Positions 1 through 9,894 of a DNA stretch of 64,000 bases are shown here, piece by piece (the stretch's first letter is position 1; every line of letters starts with the position of its first letter). The stretch is from Ruania albidiflava DSM 18029 (GTDB lineage: Bacteria > Actinomycetota > Actinomycetes > Actinomycetales > Beutenbergiaceae), in assembly GCF_000421225.1 (NCBI RefSeq), contig NZ_ATWL01000006.1:124001-188000 (forward strand), read 5' to 3'. The notes under the pieces are model-generated. The model saw only the letters and a program-made list of their open reading frames with translations, was not told where the DNA came from and searched no databases. A program made the position numbers and the translations under genes.

Positions 1-50
1 AGCCGGGCGCCGCGCACGGTCCCTGGCGTGCGATCGACTGACCAGCCCAC

Positions 51-88
51 GGTGCTGGGTCCCCGACAGCGGCCGGGGACCCAGCACC
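51..88. terminator. Strong hairpin terminator ahead of the araM-like gene
   Basis: A perfect 15-bp stem (GGTGCTGGGTCCCCG at 51-65 paired with 74-88) closes an 8-base loop. There is no T-tract, which is usual for actinobacterial terminators. In one frame the preceding 41 bases could be the end of an upstream gene, with a TGA at 39-41, but too little is present to identify it. Confidence 0.7.
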
Positions 89-141
89 TCTGACCAGCCA
101 GCCGCACCCAGCTGACGACGCGCTCTGAAGGACACCTATCG

Positions 142-1512
142 ATGTCTGCCCTGCTCGACCACGCCCTGACCACCGCCGACGAGACCAGGGCGATCGCTCT
201 CGGTCCGGGTGCCGTGCACCGCACCGGAAGCATGTTCGCCGACCTGTTCCCCGGCCAACCAGCGCTGGTCGTCGCAGACGAGAACACCTTCGCCGTCGCC
301 GGCGCAGCGGTCCTCGCCTCGCTCGAGCAAGCCGGTGTACCGCTGGCGGACGAACCGTTCATCTTCCCGGGAAGCCCCACGCTCTATGCCGACTACCCGA
401 ACGTGCAGGTGGTGCGGGAGCAGCTCGCGACACTGCCTGCAGCGGTGGCATGCTCGATTGCCTCCGGAACGCTCAACGACATCACCAAGCTGGCCTCCGG
501 TGAGCTGGACCGGCCGTACCTGAACGTGTGCACAGCCGCCTCCGTGGATGGATACAGCGCATTCGGCGCCGCGATCACCGTCGATGGTTTCAAGATCACC
601 CGCACCTGCCCGGCCCCTGCCGGGCTCGTGGCCGACCTGGACCACCTGGTCGCCGCACCGGCGCGGCTGACCGCCACCGGCTACGGCGATCTGCTGGAGA
701 AGATCCCGGCGGGTGCGGACTGGTTGCTCGCCGACGCTCTGGGGGTCGAACCTGTGCACGAGGTCGCCTGGCAGCTGATCCAGCCGACCGTACGGGACGT
801 GCTGGACCGGCCCGAGCAGATCGCAGCCGCCGAGCCGGAGGCGATCGAACAGATGGCGGAGTGCCACTTCCTCTCCGGTCTGGCGATGCAAGCGACCAAG
901 TCCTCCCGGCCCGCATCCGGCGCCGGCCACCAGTTCTCGCACACGTGGGAGATGGAGGGGCACGGGCTGGACTGGGAACCACCGCTCTCGCACGGGTTCA
1001 AGGTGGGCATCGGTACGGTCGCATCGTGCGCCCTGTGGGAAGAGGCACTCGCGATGGACGTCGCCGCCCTCGATGCGGAGACGATCGTCGCTGACGCGCC
1101 GAGTGCCGAACAGGTGGAGGCCGCGGTACGAGCCACGCTGCCGGCGGCGATGGCCGACGAATGCGTGGCGCTCACCCTGGCCAAACGAGCGGAGGGCGAT
1201 GCCCTGCGTGCCCGGGTCGCACGGATCCAGGAGGTCTGGCCGTCCCTGCGGGAGCGGTGCCGCGAGCAGCTGGTCTCCGCCCGTGGGGCCGCGACCATGC
1301 TGCAGCGGGCCGGCGCCCCGCACCATCCGGAGCAGATTGGCATCGGCATGGACCACTTCCGCCGAACCCATCTGGCAGCGCAGCGGATCCGCAGCCGCTA
1401 CACCGTGCTCGATCTGCTCGCGGACCTGGGGATGCTCGAGGCGGTGGTCGACCGACTGTTCGCTCCGAGCGGGTTCTGGGGTCGACGCCCTTCGCCGGAC
1501 ACAGGCAGCTGA
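142..1512 (+). CDS. araM: Glycerol-1-phosphate dehydrogenase (AraM/EgsA-like)
   Basis: This 456-aa protein belongs to the iron-containing alcohol dehydrogenase superfamily, in the branch of sn-glycerol-1-phosphate dehydrogenases (dihydroxyacetone phosphate to glycerol 1-phosphate with NAD(P)H). A glycine-rich nucleotide-binding segment (SGTLNDITK) lies near residue 110. The three expected metal ligands are visible: Asp136 in SVDGY, His263 in GAGHQFSH and His284 in LSHGF. GAAGGA precedes the ATG. The C-terminal 80 residues are extra compared with short family members. In bacteria AraM is often found next to pentose genes, and a sugar importer follows 4 kb downstream, but the true substrate here is unproven. 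Confidence 0.8.
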   Translation: MSALLDHALTTADETRAIALGPGAVHRTGSMFADLFPGQPALVVADENTFAVAGAAVLASLEQAGVPLADEPFIFPGSPTLYADYPNVQVVREQLATLPAAVACSIASGTLNDITKLASGELDRPYLNVCTAASVDGYSAFGAAITVDGFKITRTCPAPAGLVADLDHLVAAPARLTATGYGDLLEKIPAGADWLLADALGVEPVHEVAWQLIQPTVRDVLDRPEQIAAAEPEAIEQMAECHFLSGLAMQATKSSRPASGAGHQFSHTWEMEGHGLDWEPPLSHGFKVGIGTVASCALWEEALAMDVAALDAETIVADAPSAEQVEAAVRATLPAAMADECVALTLAKRAEGDALRARVARIQEVWPSLRERCREQLVSARGAATMLQRAGAPHHPEQIGIGMDHFRRTHLAAQRIRSRYTVLDLLADLGMLEAVVDRLFAPSGFWGRRPSPDTGS

Positions 1513-1521
1513 AACCAAGCC

Positions 1522-1550
1522 CTGTCCTGGCCCGGGTACAGGCAGGACAG
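1522..1550. terminator. Inverted repeat between convergent genes
   Basis: CTGTCCTG (1522-1529) and CAGGACAG (1543-1550) form an 8-bp stem with a 13-base loop. It lies in the 49-base gap between the ends of the araM-like gene and the E2 gene and could end transcripts from both sides. There is no T-tract. Confidence 0.45.
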
Positions 1551-1561
1551 CGGCACAGCGA

Positions 1562-3085
1562 TCAGCCCCAGACCAGGCCGCGCTCCGGGTGCTCCATGAT
1601 CACCGCGACGTCGTGCAGCACCCGGGAGCCGAGCTCACCGTCCACCAGCCGGTGGTCGAAGGAGAGCGCCAGCTGGGTGACCCAGCGCGGTTTCACCTTG
1701 CCCTTGTGCACCCACGGCCGCTGCGAGATCGCACCGAGCGCGAGGATGGCCGACTCCCCGGGGTTGAGGATCGGGGTGCCGGTGTCGATGCCGAAGATGC
1801 CGACGTTGGTGATCGTGACGGTCCCGTCGCTCATCGCCGCCGGCTGGGTCTTGCCGGCCCGGGCGGTGGCGGTCAGCTCGGCGATCTCCTGGGCGAGCTC
1901 GAGCATCGAGAGCCGGTGCGCGTCCTTGATGTTCGGCACCACCAGCCCGCGGGGGGTCGCCGCAGCGATGCCCAGGTTGATGTAGTGCTTGTAGACGATC
2001 TCCTGGGTCTCGTCGTCCCAGGACGCACTGATCATCGGGTGCCGCCGGATCGCCAGCGTCAGGGCCTTGGCCGCGATCAGCAGCGGGGTCACCCGCACGT
2101 CGGCAAAGTCCGGGTCGGACTTGAGCCGTTCGACCAGGCGCATGCTCTTGGTCACGTCCACGGTGACGAACTCGGTCACGTGCGGGGCGGTGAACGCCGA
2201 GGCCACCATCGCATCAGCGGTCCGCGCGCGCACGCTGCGCACCGGCACCCGGGTCTGCCGCCCGTCGGCCGAGACGGTGCCGCCGTCCAGCCAGGGCCGG
2301 TCGTCGTCAGCCTTCTTCACCAGCTTCTCCGGGGCGGACCGCTCCGCGGCGGCGAGCACGTCCGCGCGGGTGACGATCCCACCCGGTCCGGTCGCCGGCA
2401 CCCGGCTCAGGTCGATGCCCAGGTCCTTGGCCAGCTTGCGCACCGGCGGTTTGGCCAGCACCCGCACGTCGACGGCGGGACTCGCCGGGGCCGGTTCACC
2501 CGCCTGGGCAGCAGCGTGGGCAGGCGGGGCGGGCGGCTCCGGGGACGGCGCCGCCTCAGCAGCAGCATCCGCTCCCACCTCGACACCCGCCTGCACGGCC
2601 TCGGTGGCTGGTGCGGTCGAGCCCGCACGGGCCGCTCCGGCGGCGCCGCCGGCCGGTGCACCGGCAGAAGACTGCCGCCGCGGCCGGCGCGTGGCCGCGG
2701 CACGGGAGGTGCCGTAGCCGACCAGCACGTCCCCGCTGCCCTCCGGCTCGGGCGACTGCACAGCGGCAGGAGGCTCCGCCGTCGACGACGTGGCCCCGAC
2801 CTCGCCACTGCCACCGCCCTGCCCGCTGGGACCGCCGGTACCGTCGGTGTCGATCCGGATGATCGGGGTACCGACCTCGACGGTGTCCCCGCTGCCCACG
2901 AGCAGCTCGGTGACCACCCCGGCGTACGGGCTGGGCAGCTCGACCAGGCTCTTGGCGGTCTCGATCTCCACGATGTTCTGGTTCACCGTGATGGTCTCGC
3001 CCACGCTGACCAGCCACTCGACGATGTCGGCCTCGGTCAGGCCTTCACCCACATCGGGCAGGCGGAACTCGACGTGCTGCGGCAT
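1562..3085 (-). CDS. bkdC: Branched-chain 2-oxoacid dehydrogenase E2 (dihydrolipoamide acyltransferase)
   Basis: This 507-aa E2 core protein transfers the acyl group from E1 via a swinging lipoyl arm to CoA. The N-terminal lipoyl domain carries Lys45 in IETAKSLVE. An Ala/Pro-rich linker follows (about 85-200), then a peripheral-subunit-binding domain (KPPVRKLAKDLGIDL, about 210-250), then the catalytic acyltransferase domain with the active-site motif DHRLVDG (His478, Asp482). GAGGAG precedes the ATG. It is the last gene of an E1 alpha-E1 beta-E2 operon. A pyruvate-specific complex is possible, but the separate alpha/beta E1 and single lipoyl domain favour branched-chain substrates. Confidence 0.9.
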   Translation of the reverse strand: MPQHVEFRLPDVGEGLTEADIVEWLVSVGETITVNQNIVEIETAKSLVELPSPYAGVVTELLVGSGDTVEVGTPIIRIDTDGTGGPSGQGGGSGEVGATSSTAEPPAAVQSPEPEGSGDVLVGYGTSRAAATRRPRRQSSAGAPAGGAAGAARAGSTAPATEAVQAGVEVGADAAAEAAPSPEPPAPPAHAAAQAGEPAPASPAVDVRVLAKPPVRKLAKDLGIDLSRVPATGPGGIVTRADVLAAAERSAPEKLVKKADDDRPWLDGGTVSADGRQTRVPVRSVRARTADAMVASAFTAPHVTEFVTVDVTKSMRLVERLKSDPDFADVRVTPLLIAAKALTLAIRRHPMISASWDDETQEIVYKHYINLGIAAATPRGLVVPNIKDAHRLSMLELAQEIAELTATARAGKTQPAAMSDGTVTITNVGIFGIDTGTPILNPGESAILALGAISQRPWVHKGKVKPRWVTQLALSFDHRLVDGELGSRVLHDVAVIMEHPERGLVWG

Positions 3086-3112
3086 CAGGCACTCTCCTCG
3101 TGGTCGCTTCGC

Positions 3113-4135
3113 TCAGTGTGCCAGCACGTCGTCGACGGCGTGCAGCACCCGGTCCAGGTCCGGCAGGTACTCGTGCTCCAGCTTGGACACCGGGTAGGGC
3201 GCGTGGAACCCGCCCACGCGGGCCACCGGCGCCTCCAGGTGGTAGAAGCACTCCTGACTGATCCGGGCAGCGATCTCTGCGCCGGCACCGAAGAAGACCG
3301 GAGCCTCGTGCACCACCACCAGGCGGCCGGTGCGGTGGACCGAGTCGGCGATGGTGCCGAAGTCGATCGGGGAGATCGTGCGCAGGTCCAGCACCTCGAG
3401 GCTGTGCCCTTCCGCCTCCGCAGCGGTGGCGGCACGCAGGGCCGTGGCCACGCTCGGCCCGTAGGCGGCCACAGTGACGTCACTGCCCTGGCGCACGACG
3501 CGGGCCGTGTTCAGACCTGCCTGGCCACCGGCCACCTGGTCTGCAGCGGACACCTCGACGTCCGCCTTGTCCCAGTACCGGGCCTTCGGCTCCAGGAACA
3601 GCACCGGGTCCGGGCAGGCGATCGCCTGCTGGATCATGGTGAACGCATCCGCGGGGTTCGCGGGGCTGACCACCCGCAGGCCGGCGGTGTGCGCGAACAG
3701 TGCCTCGGGGGACTCTGAGTGGTGCTCCACGGCGCCGATGCCGCCACCGTAGGGCACCCGGATCACCACCGGCACCTGCACGGCACCGCGGGAGCGGTAG
3801 TGCAGCTTGGCCAGCTGGGTGGTGATCTGGTCGTAGGCGGGGAAGATGAACCCGTCGAACTGGATCTCGCACACCGGTCGGTAGCCGGCCACGGCGAGCC
3901 CGATGGCGGTGCCCACGATGCCGGACTCGGCCAGGGGGGTGTCCACCACCCGGTCGCCACCGAAGTCCTTCTGCAGACCGTCGGTGACCCGGAAGACGCC
4001 ACCGAGGGCGCCGATGTCCTCCCCCATCAGCAGCACCTTGGGGTCGCGTTCCATCGCCCGCCGTAACCCGAGGTTGATCGCCTTGGCCATCGCGAGCCGC
4101 TGGGTGTCGGGCGCGGGGGTCGTGCTGGTGCTCAT
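3113..4135 (-). CDS. bkdB: Branched-chain 2-oxoacid dehydrogenase E1 beta
   Basis: This 340-aa transketolase-like subunit pairs with E1 alpha to decarboxylate branched-chain 2-oxoacids with thiamine diphosphate. Hallmarks are the GEDIGALGGVF segment near the N-terminus, DTPLAESGIVG and the cation-binding PYGGGIGAVEHHSES region. The start was set at MSTSTTP because this ATG overlaps the E1 alpha stop as ATGA (4132-4135), giving translational coupling. A longer reading frame upstream (to 4183) lies inside E1 alpha. Twenty-seven bases separate it from E2. Confidence 0.92.
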   Translation of the reverse strand: MSTSTTPAPDTQRLAMAKAINLGLRRAMERDPKVLLMGEDIGALGGVFRVTDGLQKDFGGDRVVDTPLAESGIVGTAIGLAVAGYRPVCEIQFDGFIFPAYDQITTQLAKLHYRSRGAVQVPVVIRVPYGGGIGAVEHHSESPEALFAHTAGLRVVSPANPADAFTMIQQAIACPDPVLFLEPKARYWDKADVEVSAADQVAGGQAGLNTARVVRQGSDVTVAAYGPSVATALRAATAAEAEGHSLEVLDLRTISPIDFGTIADSVHRTGRLVVVHEAPVFFGAGAEIAARISQECFYHLEAPVARVGGFHAPYPVSKLEHEYLPDLDRVLHAVDDVLAH

Positions 4136-5283
4136 CGTGCCACCTCCTCGGTGAGGAACCCTTCGGAGTACTCGGTGAACCACTCCCGCTCGGTGCTGAC
4201 CAGCGCGTTCTCGGTGGCGTAGACGTTCTCGAACATCCGGCTGGCCGGTGGTACCGGGATGGCCCGGCAGTAGCTGCGGACGTCCTCGCCGAGCTCGTCG
4301 GCCTCGGCGTCCAGGGCGGTGAAGAACTCCTCACCGGTGCCCTCGGCGCGCAGCAGCACCTCGAGCCGGTCGATCGGGTCGCGGCGGCGCCACACCTCCT
4401 CGTCCGCCTTGGTCCGGTAGCGGGTCGGGTCGTCGGAGGTGGTGTGCGCACCCATCCGGTAGGTCACTGCCTCGACGAAGGTGGGCCCGCCGCCGCTGCG
4501 GGCGCGTTCGAGCGCCTCGGTGGTCACCGCGTAGCAAGCGAGCACGTCGTTGCCATCCACCCGTACCGAGGGGATGCCGAAGCCGCGACCCCGGTGGAAC
4601 AGCGGCACCCGGGACTGGCGCGTGGTGGGTTCGGAGATCGCCCAGTGGTTGTTCTGGCAGAAGAACACCACCGGCGAGTCGTTGACGGCGGCGAAGGTCA
4701 GTGCCTCGTTCAGGTCACCCTGAGCAGTGGCACCGTCGCCGAAGTAGGCGACCACGGCACGGTCCCGGTCCGGGTCGCCGGTGCCGACGTCGCCGTCGCG
4801 CTGGATGCCCATCGCGTACCCGGTGGCGTGCAGCGCGTGCGAGCCGATCACCAGGGTGTACAGGTGGAAGTTGTGCTCCGCCGGGTCCCAGCCGCCGTGG
4901 TCCTCACCGCGGAACTGGTGCAGCACCTTGCGCAGGTCCACACCGCGGGTCCAGGCCACACCGAGCTCTCGGTAGGACGGGAAGGCGTAGTCCTGACGCG
5001 CCAGGGCTCGGCCCGAGCCGATCTGGGCGGCTTCTTGACCTAGGCACGGGGGCCAGAGGCCGAGTTCCCCATGGCGCTGCAGGGACGTGGCCTCGGTGTC
5101 GAACCGTCGAACCAGGACCATGTCGCGGTAGAGACCTTCGAGCGCCGCGCGGTCGAGGTCCTCGATCCGCGGCGTGTAGGCCTCGTGGTACACGCGTTCG
5201 CCTTCGGGGGTGAGCAGCTGGATGAGGTCGTCATCCGTTTCTCCGACTGGGGGGATCGCCCCGGTGGTGTCGGTAGTGATCAC
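4132..5283 (-). CDS. bkdA: Branched-chain 2-oxoacid dehydrogenase E1 alpha
   Basis: This 383-aa thiamine-diphosphate-binding subunit has the motif GDGATAQGDLNEAL at 182-195, ending near NN at 211-212, and the phosphorylation-loop-like YRMGAHTTSDDP region. The GTG start at 5283 was chosen because AAGGAG lies six bases upstream; the open frame continues to 5604 but that extension is low-complexity and unlike the family. It is the first gene of the operon. E3 is not in the operon; the lpd gene at 46.8-48.2 kb is the likely partner. Palindromes upstream (5322-5352) suggest repressor control. Confidence 0.92.
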   Translation of the reverse strand: MITTDTTGAIPPVGETDDDLIQLLTPEGERVYHEAYTPRIEDLDRAALEGLYRDMVLVRRFDTEATSLQRHGELGLWPPCLGQEAAQIGSGRALARQDYAFPSYRELGVAWTRGVDLRKVLHQFRGEDHGGWDPAEHNFHLYTLVIGSHALHATGYAMGIQRDGDVGTGDPDRDRAVVAYFGDGATAQGDLNEALTFAAVNDSPVVFFCQNNHWAISEPTTRQSRVPLFHRGRGFGIPSVRVDGNDVLACYAVTTEALERARSGGGPTFVEAVTYRMGAHTTSDDPTRYRTKADEEVWRRRDPIDRLEVLLRAEGTGEEFFTALDAEADELGEDVRSYCRAIPVPPASRMFENVYATENALVSTEREWFTEYSEGFLTEEVAR

Positions 5284-5321
5284 ACCGAACTCCTTCTGGT
5301 GGGGATGGCTTGCGCGGAAGC

Positions 5322-5352
5322 AACCTACGCCAGCGTAGGCTACGGAACCGTA
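5322..5352 (-). promoter_or_regulatory. Paired palindromes in the bkd promoter region
   Basis: Two perfect dyads lie side by side 39-70 bases upstream of the E1 alpha start: CCTACGC-CA-GCGTAGG (5324-5339) and TACGG-AA-CCGTA (5341-5352). On the minus strand TAGGTT (5327-5322) could act as the -10 box, so the dyads would overlap the promoter. The TACGG/CCGTA form resembles operators of TetR-family repressors. The regulator is not encoded nearby; its identity is unknown. Confidence 0.5.
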
Positions 5353-5506
5353 AGTTGCCGCACAAGAGATGCCATCACTTCTGGGGTGGTCGTTTGTGGG
5401 AAACCTCCAACTCTGCGTCGATGAAGAGCGTCGAATGAGGCGCACTAGCGCGCTTCCAGGGTGACACCTTCGACAACTTCTCGCCACGGAACGCGCTCGG
5501 CGGGGC

Positions 5507-5564
5507 GCAGATCCGGACGGGGGCCGGGGTGCAGATCCGGACGGGGGCCGGGGTGCAGATCCGG
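5507..5564. repeat. 24-bp G-rich tandem repeat, 2.4 copies
   Basis: The unit starts GCAGATCCGGACGG and continues with a G/C-rich tail; copies run 5507-5530 and 5531-5554, identical, then ten bases of a third (5555-5564). It sits in the non-coding region between bkd and chvE. No function is evident. Confidence 0.8.
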
Positions 5565-5804
5565 CGGATGGCCGGACGCACATCCGAAGAGGGCCAGGGC
5601 GCACACCCGGACACGACCGGGACGAGAACAGCGAGCCCGACGGCAGCTCTGCCTTTGTGGCTCAAACTCAATCCGCTGCCCCGCCCGCACTCCGACCACC
5701 CTCTGACCGGCACGCGATGGGCGCGCTCACATTGGCACAATGCCAACGAAACACGACTCCGGAAGCGACGTTTCGCCGTCGTGATCGAATCGTGACCACC
5801 AAAT

Positions 5805-5836
5805 CCTTGACTTCGAGGCTCGAACTCAAGGACAGT
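5805..5836 (+). promoter_or_regulatory. chvE promoter with 27-bp palindromic operator
   Basis: TTGACT (5807-5812) and GACAGT (5831-5836), 18 bases apart, form a sigma-70-like promoter. Superimposed is a 27-bp palindrome, 5805-5831, built from CCTTGA, TTCGA, GGC, TCGAA and TCAAGG with single mismatched bases between arms. Its position over the -35 and spacer is ideal for repression. The obvious candidate regulator is the ROK protein encoded at 9991 in the same locus; a related core (TCGAGGGTCGA, 9937-9947) occurs upstream of that gene. Confidence 0.65.
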
Positions 5837-5940
5837 GGGGCTGCTCGCCAAGGAACGCATCATGCTTCGGCGAGATCACCACACCACCACCGCGGCACCT
5901 CGTGGTGGGCCGACAGATTGACGGAGCGAAGGAGCCCAGG

Positions 5941-7101
5941 ATGCGCAAGTACCCATTCGTCGCGCTCGGCATGGCGGGGATGCTCGCCCTGTCCGCGTGC
6001 GCGGGCGAAGGTGCCGGCAGCAGTGCAGAGGACCCGGCCGGAGAGAGCCAGGCACCCGAGGACGTGCTCGTCGGGGTCTCGATGCCGACCCAGACCTCGG
6101 AGCGATGGATCGCCGACGGCGACGCCGTCCAGTCCGGTCTGGAAGACGCCGGATACACCGTGGACCTGCAGTTCGCGAACGACGACATCCCCACCCAGTC
6201 GCGGCAGATCGACCAGATGATCACCAGCGGGGCCGACCTGCTGATCATCGCCTCGATCGACGGCACCGCGCTGTCCAGCCAGCTGGACGCTGCCGCAGCC
6301 GCGGACATCCCGGTCATCTCCTACGACCGGCTGATCCGCGACAGCGAGCACGTGGACTTCTACGTCACGTTCGACAACTACCAGGTGGGCGTCGCCCAGG
6401 CCACCTCCGTGCTGCACGGCCTCGGCCTGGTCGACGAGGCGGGCGAACCTGCCGAGGACGCCCCCGAGGGCCCGTTCACCATCGAGCTGTTCGCCGGGTC
6501 GCTGGACGACAACAACGCCCACTTCTTCTGGCAGGGCGCGATGGAGACGCTGCAGCCGTACTTCGACGACGGCACGCTGGAGGTCCCGTCCGGGCAGATG
6601 GACATCGAGCAGGCGGCGATCCTGCGCTGGTCCCAGGAGACCGCTCAGGAGCGGATGGAGAACCTGCTCACCTCCGCCTACAGCGACGGCACCGAGCTGG
6701 ACGCTGTGCTCTCCCCGTTCGACGGCATCTCCCGTGGCGTGATCACCGCGCTGCAGAACGACGGCATGGGCCCGACCATCGAGGAGGGACTGCCGGTCAT
6801 CTCCGGGCAGGACGCCGAGATCGCCTCGGTGCACCTGATCGACGAGGGAGTGCAGTACTCCACGATCTTCAAGGACACCCGCAAGCTGGCCGACCAGGCC
6901 GTGGTGACCGCGCAGGCCTTCCTCTCCGGCGAGGAGCCCGAGGCCAACGACACCGAGACCTACGACAACGGTGTGAAGGTGGTGCCCTCCTACCTGCTGG
7001 AGATCGACACCGTCTATGCGGACAACATCCAGGAGCTCCTCGTGGACTCCGGCTACTGGACCGCTGAAGAGGTCGAGTCCGGCGTCTCGGACTCGGAGTA
7101 G
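5941..7101 (+). CDS. chvE: Periplasmic-type sugar-binding lipoprotein (ChvE-like)
   Basis: This 386-aa solute-binding protein belongs to the periplasmic binding protein family 4 (ribose/xylose type). A lipoprotein signal ends at LSACAGEG (Cys near residue 20), so it should be anchored outside the membrane. The mature part starts [15 protein letters not shown], close to the multiple-sugar binder ChvE. The start ATG has GAAGGAG upstream. It is followed by the matching ATPase and permease. Xylose, arabinose, galactose or glucose are typical ligands of this subgroup; the actual sugar cannot be read from sequence. Confidence 0.88.
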   Translation: MRKYPFVALGMAGMLALSACAGEGAGSSAEDPAGESQAPEDVLVGVSMPTQTSERWIADGDAVQSGLEDAGYTVDLQFANDDIPTQSRQIDQMITSGADLLIIASIDGTALSSQLDAAAAADIPVISYDRLIRDSEHVDFYVTFDNYQVGVAQATSVLHGLGLVDEAGEPAEDAPEGPFTIELFAGSLDDNNAHFFWQGAMETLQPYFDDGTLEVPSGQMDIEQAAILRWSQETAQERMENLLTSAYSDGTELDAVLSPFDGISRGVITALQNDGMGPTIEEGLPVISGQDAEIASVHLIDEGVQYSTIFKDTRKLADQAVVTAQAFLSGEEPEANDTETYDNGVKVVPSYLLEIDTVYADNIQELLVDSGYWTAEEVESGVSDSE

Positions 7102-7165
7102 TCAGTGGCGGGGTGTGCTGCCGGCGGGAGGCACACCCCGTCCCTGCCCGATCAACGGAGGATTC

Positions 7166-8707
7166 ATGAGCGAGCCCATCCTCGAGATGCGCAACATCAC
7201 CAAGGCCTTCCCCGGGGTCAAGGCGCTGCAGGATGTGGACCTGAGCGTCCAGCCCGGAGAGATCCACGCGATCTGCGGTGAGAACGGCGCAGGCAAGTCC
7301 ACCCTGATGAAGGTGCTCTCCGGCGTCTATCCGCACGGCAGCTATGCCGGCGAGATCGTCTTCGACGGCCGGCCGATGTCGTTCGGCTCCATCAACGACA
7401 GCGAGGCCGAAGGCATCGTCATCATCCACCAGGAGCTGGCACTCATCCCGCACCTGAGCGTGGCGGAGAACATCTTCCTCGGCAACGAGCGCCGTGGCAC
7501 CGGCCGGTTCATCGACTGGAACAGGGCGAACGCCGAGGCCGCCGGGCTGCTCGCGCAGGTGGGCCTGCAGGAGAACCCGGTGACCCCGATCAACCAGCTC
7601 GGTGTCGGCAAGCAGCAGCTCATCGAGATCGCCAAGGCACTGTCGAAGGACGTGCGCCTGCTCATCCTGGACGAGCCGACCGCGGCCCTGAACGACAACG
7701 ACTCCGAGCACCTGCTCGGTCTGATCCGGGAGCTGCAGGGCCGGGGCATCACCTCGATCCTGATCTCCCACAAGCTCGGTGAGATCGCCGACATCGCCGA
7801 CCGGACCACGATCATCCGGGACGGGCAGACGATCGAGACCATCGACATGTCCGACCCCACATCCACCCAGGACCGGATCATCCGCGGCATGGTCGGACGC
7901 GACCTGTCGCACCGGTTCCCCGAGCGCACACCGCAGATCGGCGACGAGGTGCTCCGGGTGGAGGACTGGACCGTCTACCACCCCACCCAGGTGGGCCGGG
8001 TGATGGTCGACTCGGTGAACGTGAACGTGCGTGCCGGTGAGGTGGTCGGCATCGCCGGCCTGATGGGCGCCGGGCGCACCGAGTTCGCGATGAGCCTGTT
8101 CGGGCGCACCTACGGCAGGGAGATCACCGGTCGGGTGCTGATGCACGGCCGGGAGGTCTCCACGGCGACCGTCTCCGATGCGATCCGGGCCGGCATCGCC
8201 TACGCCACCGAGGACCGCAAGTACTACGGGTTGAACCTCATCGAGGACATCCGCCGGAACATCTCCGCAGCCGGTCTGCGTCAGCTGTCCTCCCGGGGGT
8301 GGGTGAACGGCAACGAGGAGCTCCGGGTCGCTGAGGAGTACCGGGCGAGCCTGAACATCAAGGCACCGAACGTGCTCACCCCGGTCGGTCAGCTCTCCGG
8401 TGGGAACCAGCAGAAGGTCGTGCTGAGCAAGTGGATCTACACCGACCCCGAGGTGCTCATCCTCGACGAGCCGACCCGCGGTATCGACGTGGGTGCCAAG
8501 TACGAGATCTACACGATCGTGAACCGGATGGTCGCCGACGGCAAGGCGGTGCTGATCATCTCCTCCGAGCTGCCCGAGCTGCTCGGGGTCTGCGACCGGA
8601 TCTACACCCTCGCCTCCGGCCGGATCACCGGTGAGCTGACCGCTGCCGAGGCCACCCAGGAAGACCTCATGCACCTCATGACCACTGAAAAGGAGCTCGT
8701 GTCATGA
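7166..8707 (+). CDS. gguA: Sugar ABC transporter, double ATPase (GguA/MmsA-like)
   Basis: This 513-aa protein has two fused ABC ATPase domains, as usual for monosaccharide importers. The first has Walker [10 protein letters not shown] (38-46) and a non-canonical signature LGVGKQQ; the second has the family-typical degenerate Walker [10 protein letters not shown] and a good LSGGNQQ signature with Walker [14 protein letters not shown]. The start at 7166 has ACGGAG upstream; a longer frame overlaps chvE and is not credible. Its stop overlaps the permease start as ATGA. Confidence 0.92.
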   Translation: MSEPILEMRNITKAFPGVKALQDVDLSVQPGEIHAICGENGAGKSTLMKVLSGVYPHGSYAGEIVFDGRPMSFGSINDSEAEGIVIIHQELALIPHLSVAENIFLGNERRGTGRFIDWNRANAEAAGLLAQVGLQENPVTPINQLGVGKQQLIEIAKALSKDVRLLILDEPTAALNDNDSEHLLGLIRELQGRGITSILISHKLGEIADIADRTTIIRDGQTIETIDMSDPTSTQDRIIRGMVGRDLSHRFPERTPQIGDEVLRVEDWTVYHPTQVGRVMVDSVNVNVRAGEVVGIAGLMGAGRTEFAMSLFGRTYGREITGRVLMHGREVSTATVSDAIRAGIAYATEDRKYYGLNLIEDIRRNISAAGLRQLSSRGWVNGNEELRVAEEYRASLNIKAPNVLTPVGQLSGGNQQKVVLSKWIYTDPEVLILDEPTRGIDVGAKYEIYTIVNRMVADGKAVLIISSELPELLGVCDRIYTLASGRITGELTAAEATQEDLMHLMTTEKELVS

Positions 8708-9882
8708 CCGGAATCGCCAACGTGTGGGAGCTCGCCACCCGCAACATGCGCCAGAGCGGGATCGCGGTGGCCTTCGTGGCGATCGTGGCGCTGTTCTCGG
8801 TGCTGAACTCCAACTTCCTCTCCCCGGGGAACATCACCAACATCGTGCTGCAGTACTCCTACATCCTGATCCTGGCGATCGGGATGGTGCTGGTGATCAT
8901 CGGTGGGCACATCGACCTGTCCGTCGGCTCGTTGGTAGCGCTCACCGGGGCGGTGGCCGCGGTCGTGGTGATCAAGGGCGGCCAACCGTGGTGGGTCGGG
9001 GTGCTCGCCGCGATCGGCGTGGGGCTCCTCGCCGGTGCCTGGCAGGGGTTCTGGGTGGCCTACGTGGGCATCCCGGCGTTCATCGTGACGCTGGCCGGCA
9101 TGCTGCTGTTCCGCGGCCTGACCTGGGTGGTGCTGGACTCCATCTCGCTGTCCCCCTTCGGCGGCACCTACTACCAGATCGCCAACGGCTTCCAGAACGG
9201 GCTGCTCGGCGGGATGGGCTTCGACGTGTTCACCCTGGTGATCTTCGCGATCGCGGTGGTCGGCTACGCGGTGATGCAGTGGCGCTCCCGGATGGCCAAG
9301 CTGCGCTACCAGCAGGTGGTGGAGTCCCTCCCTCTGTTCGTGGTCAAGATCGTGATCGTCGCCGCGATCGTGATGTGGTTCGCCTGGCAGCTGGCGCACA
9401 GCCGCGGCCTGCCGAACGTGCTGATCCTGCTGGCGATCCTGATCATCGGCTACAGCGTGATCGCACAGCGGTCGGTGTTCGGCCGGCACATCTACGCCAT
9501 CGGCGGCAACCTGCACGCGGCCCAGCTCTCCGGGGTGAAGGTGAAGACGGTGAACTTCTGGGTGATGGCGAACATGGGCTTCCTGTCCGCCGTGGCCGGC
9601 ATCGTCTACTCCTCCCGGATGAACGGCGCCCAGCCGGGAGCCGGGAACATGTTCGAGCTGGACGCGATCGCCGCCTGCTTCATCGGCGGGGCAGCGGTCA
9701 CCGGCGGGGTCGGCCGGGTCACCGGGGCGATGATCGGTGGCCTGATCATGGCGGTGATGAGCAACGGCATGCAGCTGATGGGTGTGGACCAGTCCGTGCA
9801 GCAGGTGGTCAAGGGCCTGGTGCTGCTGCTGGCCGTGGCCTTCGATGTGTACAACAAGAAGCGCGCCGGCGTCGCCCGCTGA
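8704..9882 (+). CDS. gguB: Sugar ABC transporter permease (GguB-like)
   Basis: This 392-aa inner-membrane permease of the BPD_transp_2 (RbsC/XylH) family has about ten membrane segments. It shows the conserved [10 protein letters not shown] motif after the third segment and [13 protein letters not shown] in the middle. A long loop near residues 195-215 is typical of the XylH/GguB subgroup. It is translationally coupled to gguA by an ATGA overlap and ends the importer operon ahead of a terminator-like double hairpin. Confidence 0.92.
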   Translation: MTGIANVWELATRNMRQSGIAVAFVAIVALFSVLNSNFLSPGNITNIVLQYSYILILAIGMVLVIIGGHIDLSVGSLVALTGAVAAVVVIKGGQPWWVGVLAAIGVGLLAGAWQGFWVAYVGIPAFIVTLAGMLLFRGLTWVVLDSISLSPFGGTYYQIANGFQNGLLGGMGFDVFTLVIFAIAVVGYAVMQWRSRMAKLRYQQVVESLPLFVVKIVIVAAIVMWFAWQLAHSRGLPNVLILLAILIIGYSVIAQRSVFGRHIYAIGGNLHAAQLSGVKVKTVNFWVMANMGFLSAVAGIVYSSRMNGAQPGAGNMFELDAIAACFIGGAAVTGGVGRVTGAMIGGLIMAVMSNGMQLMGVDQSVQQVVKGLVLLLAVAFDVYNKKRAGVAR

Positions 9883-9894
9883 GCGCCGCTGCCA

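Larger units (their letters stand above)
5284..5940. other. Non-coding divergent region between bkd and chvE operons
   Basis: This 657-base stretch separates two divergently transcribed operons. It holds the bkd operator/promoter area (5322-5352), a G-rich 24-bp tandem repeat (5507-5564) and the chvE promoter with its large palindrome (5805-5836). No reading frame in it has a credible start, ribosome site or recognisable domain. Bkd operons often have an adjacent Lrp/AsnC or GntR regulator; none is present. Confidence 0.6.

Noticed and set aside
5375-5863. Minus-strand frame with a lipobox-like VLVPVVSGCAP segment
   Set aside because: The hydrophobic stretch is 70 residues from the only ATG, has no ribosome site, and the frame runs through the tandem repeat; it is probably chance.
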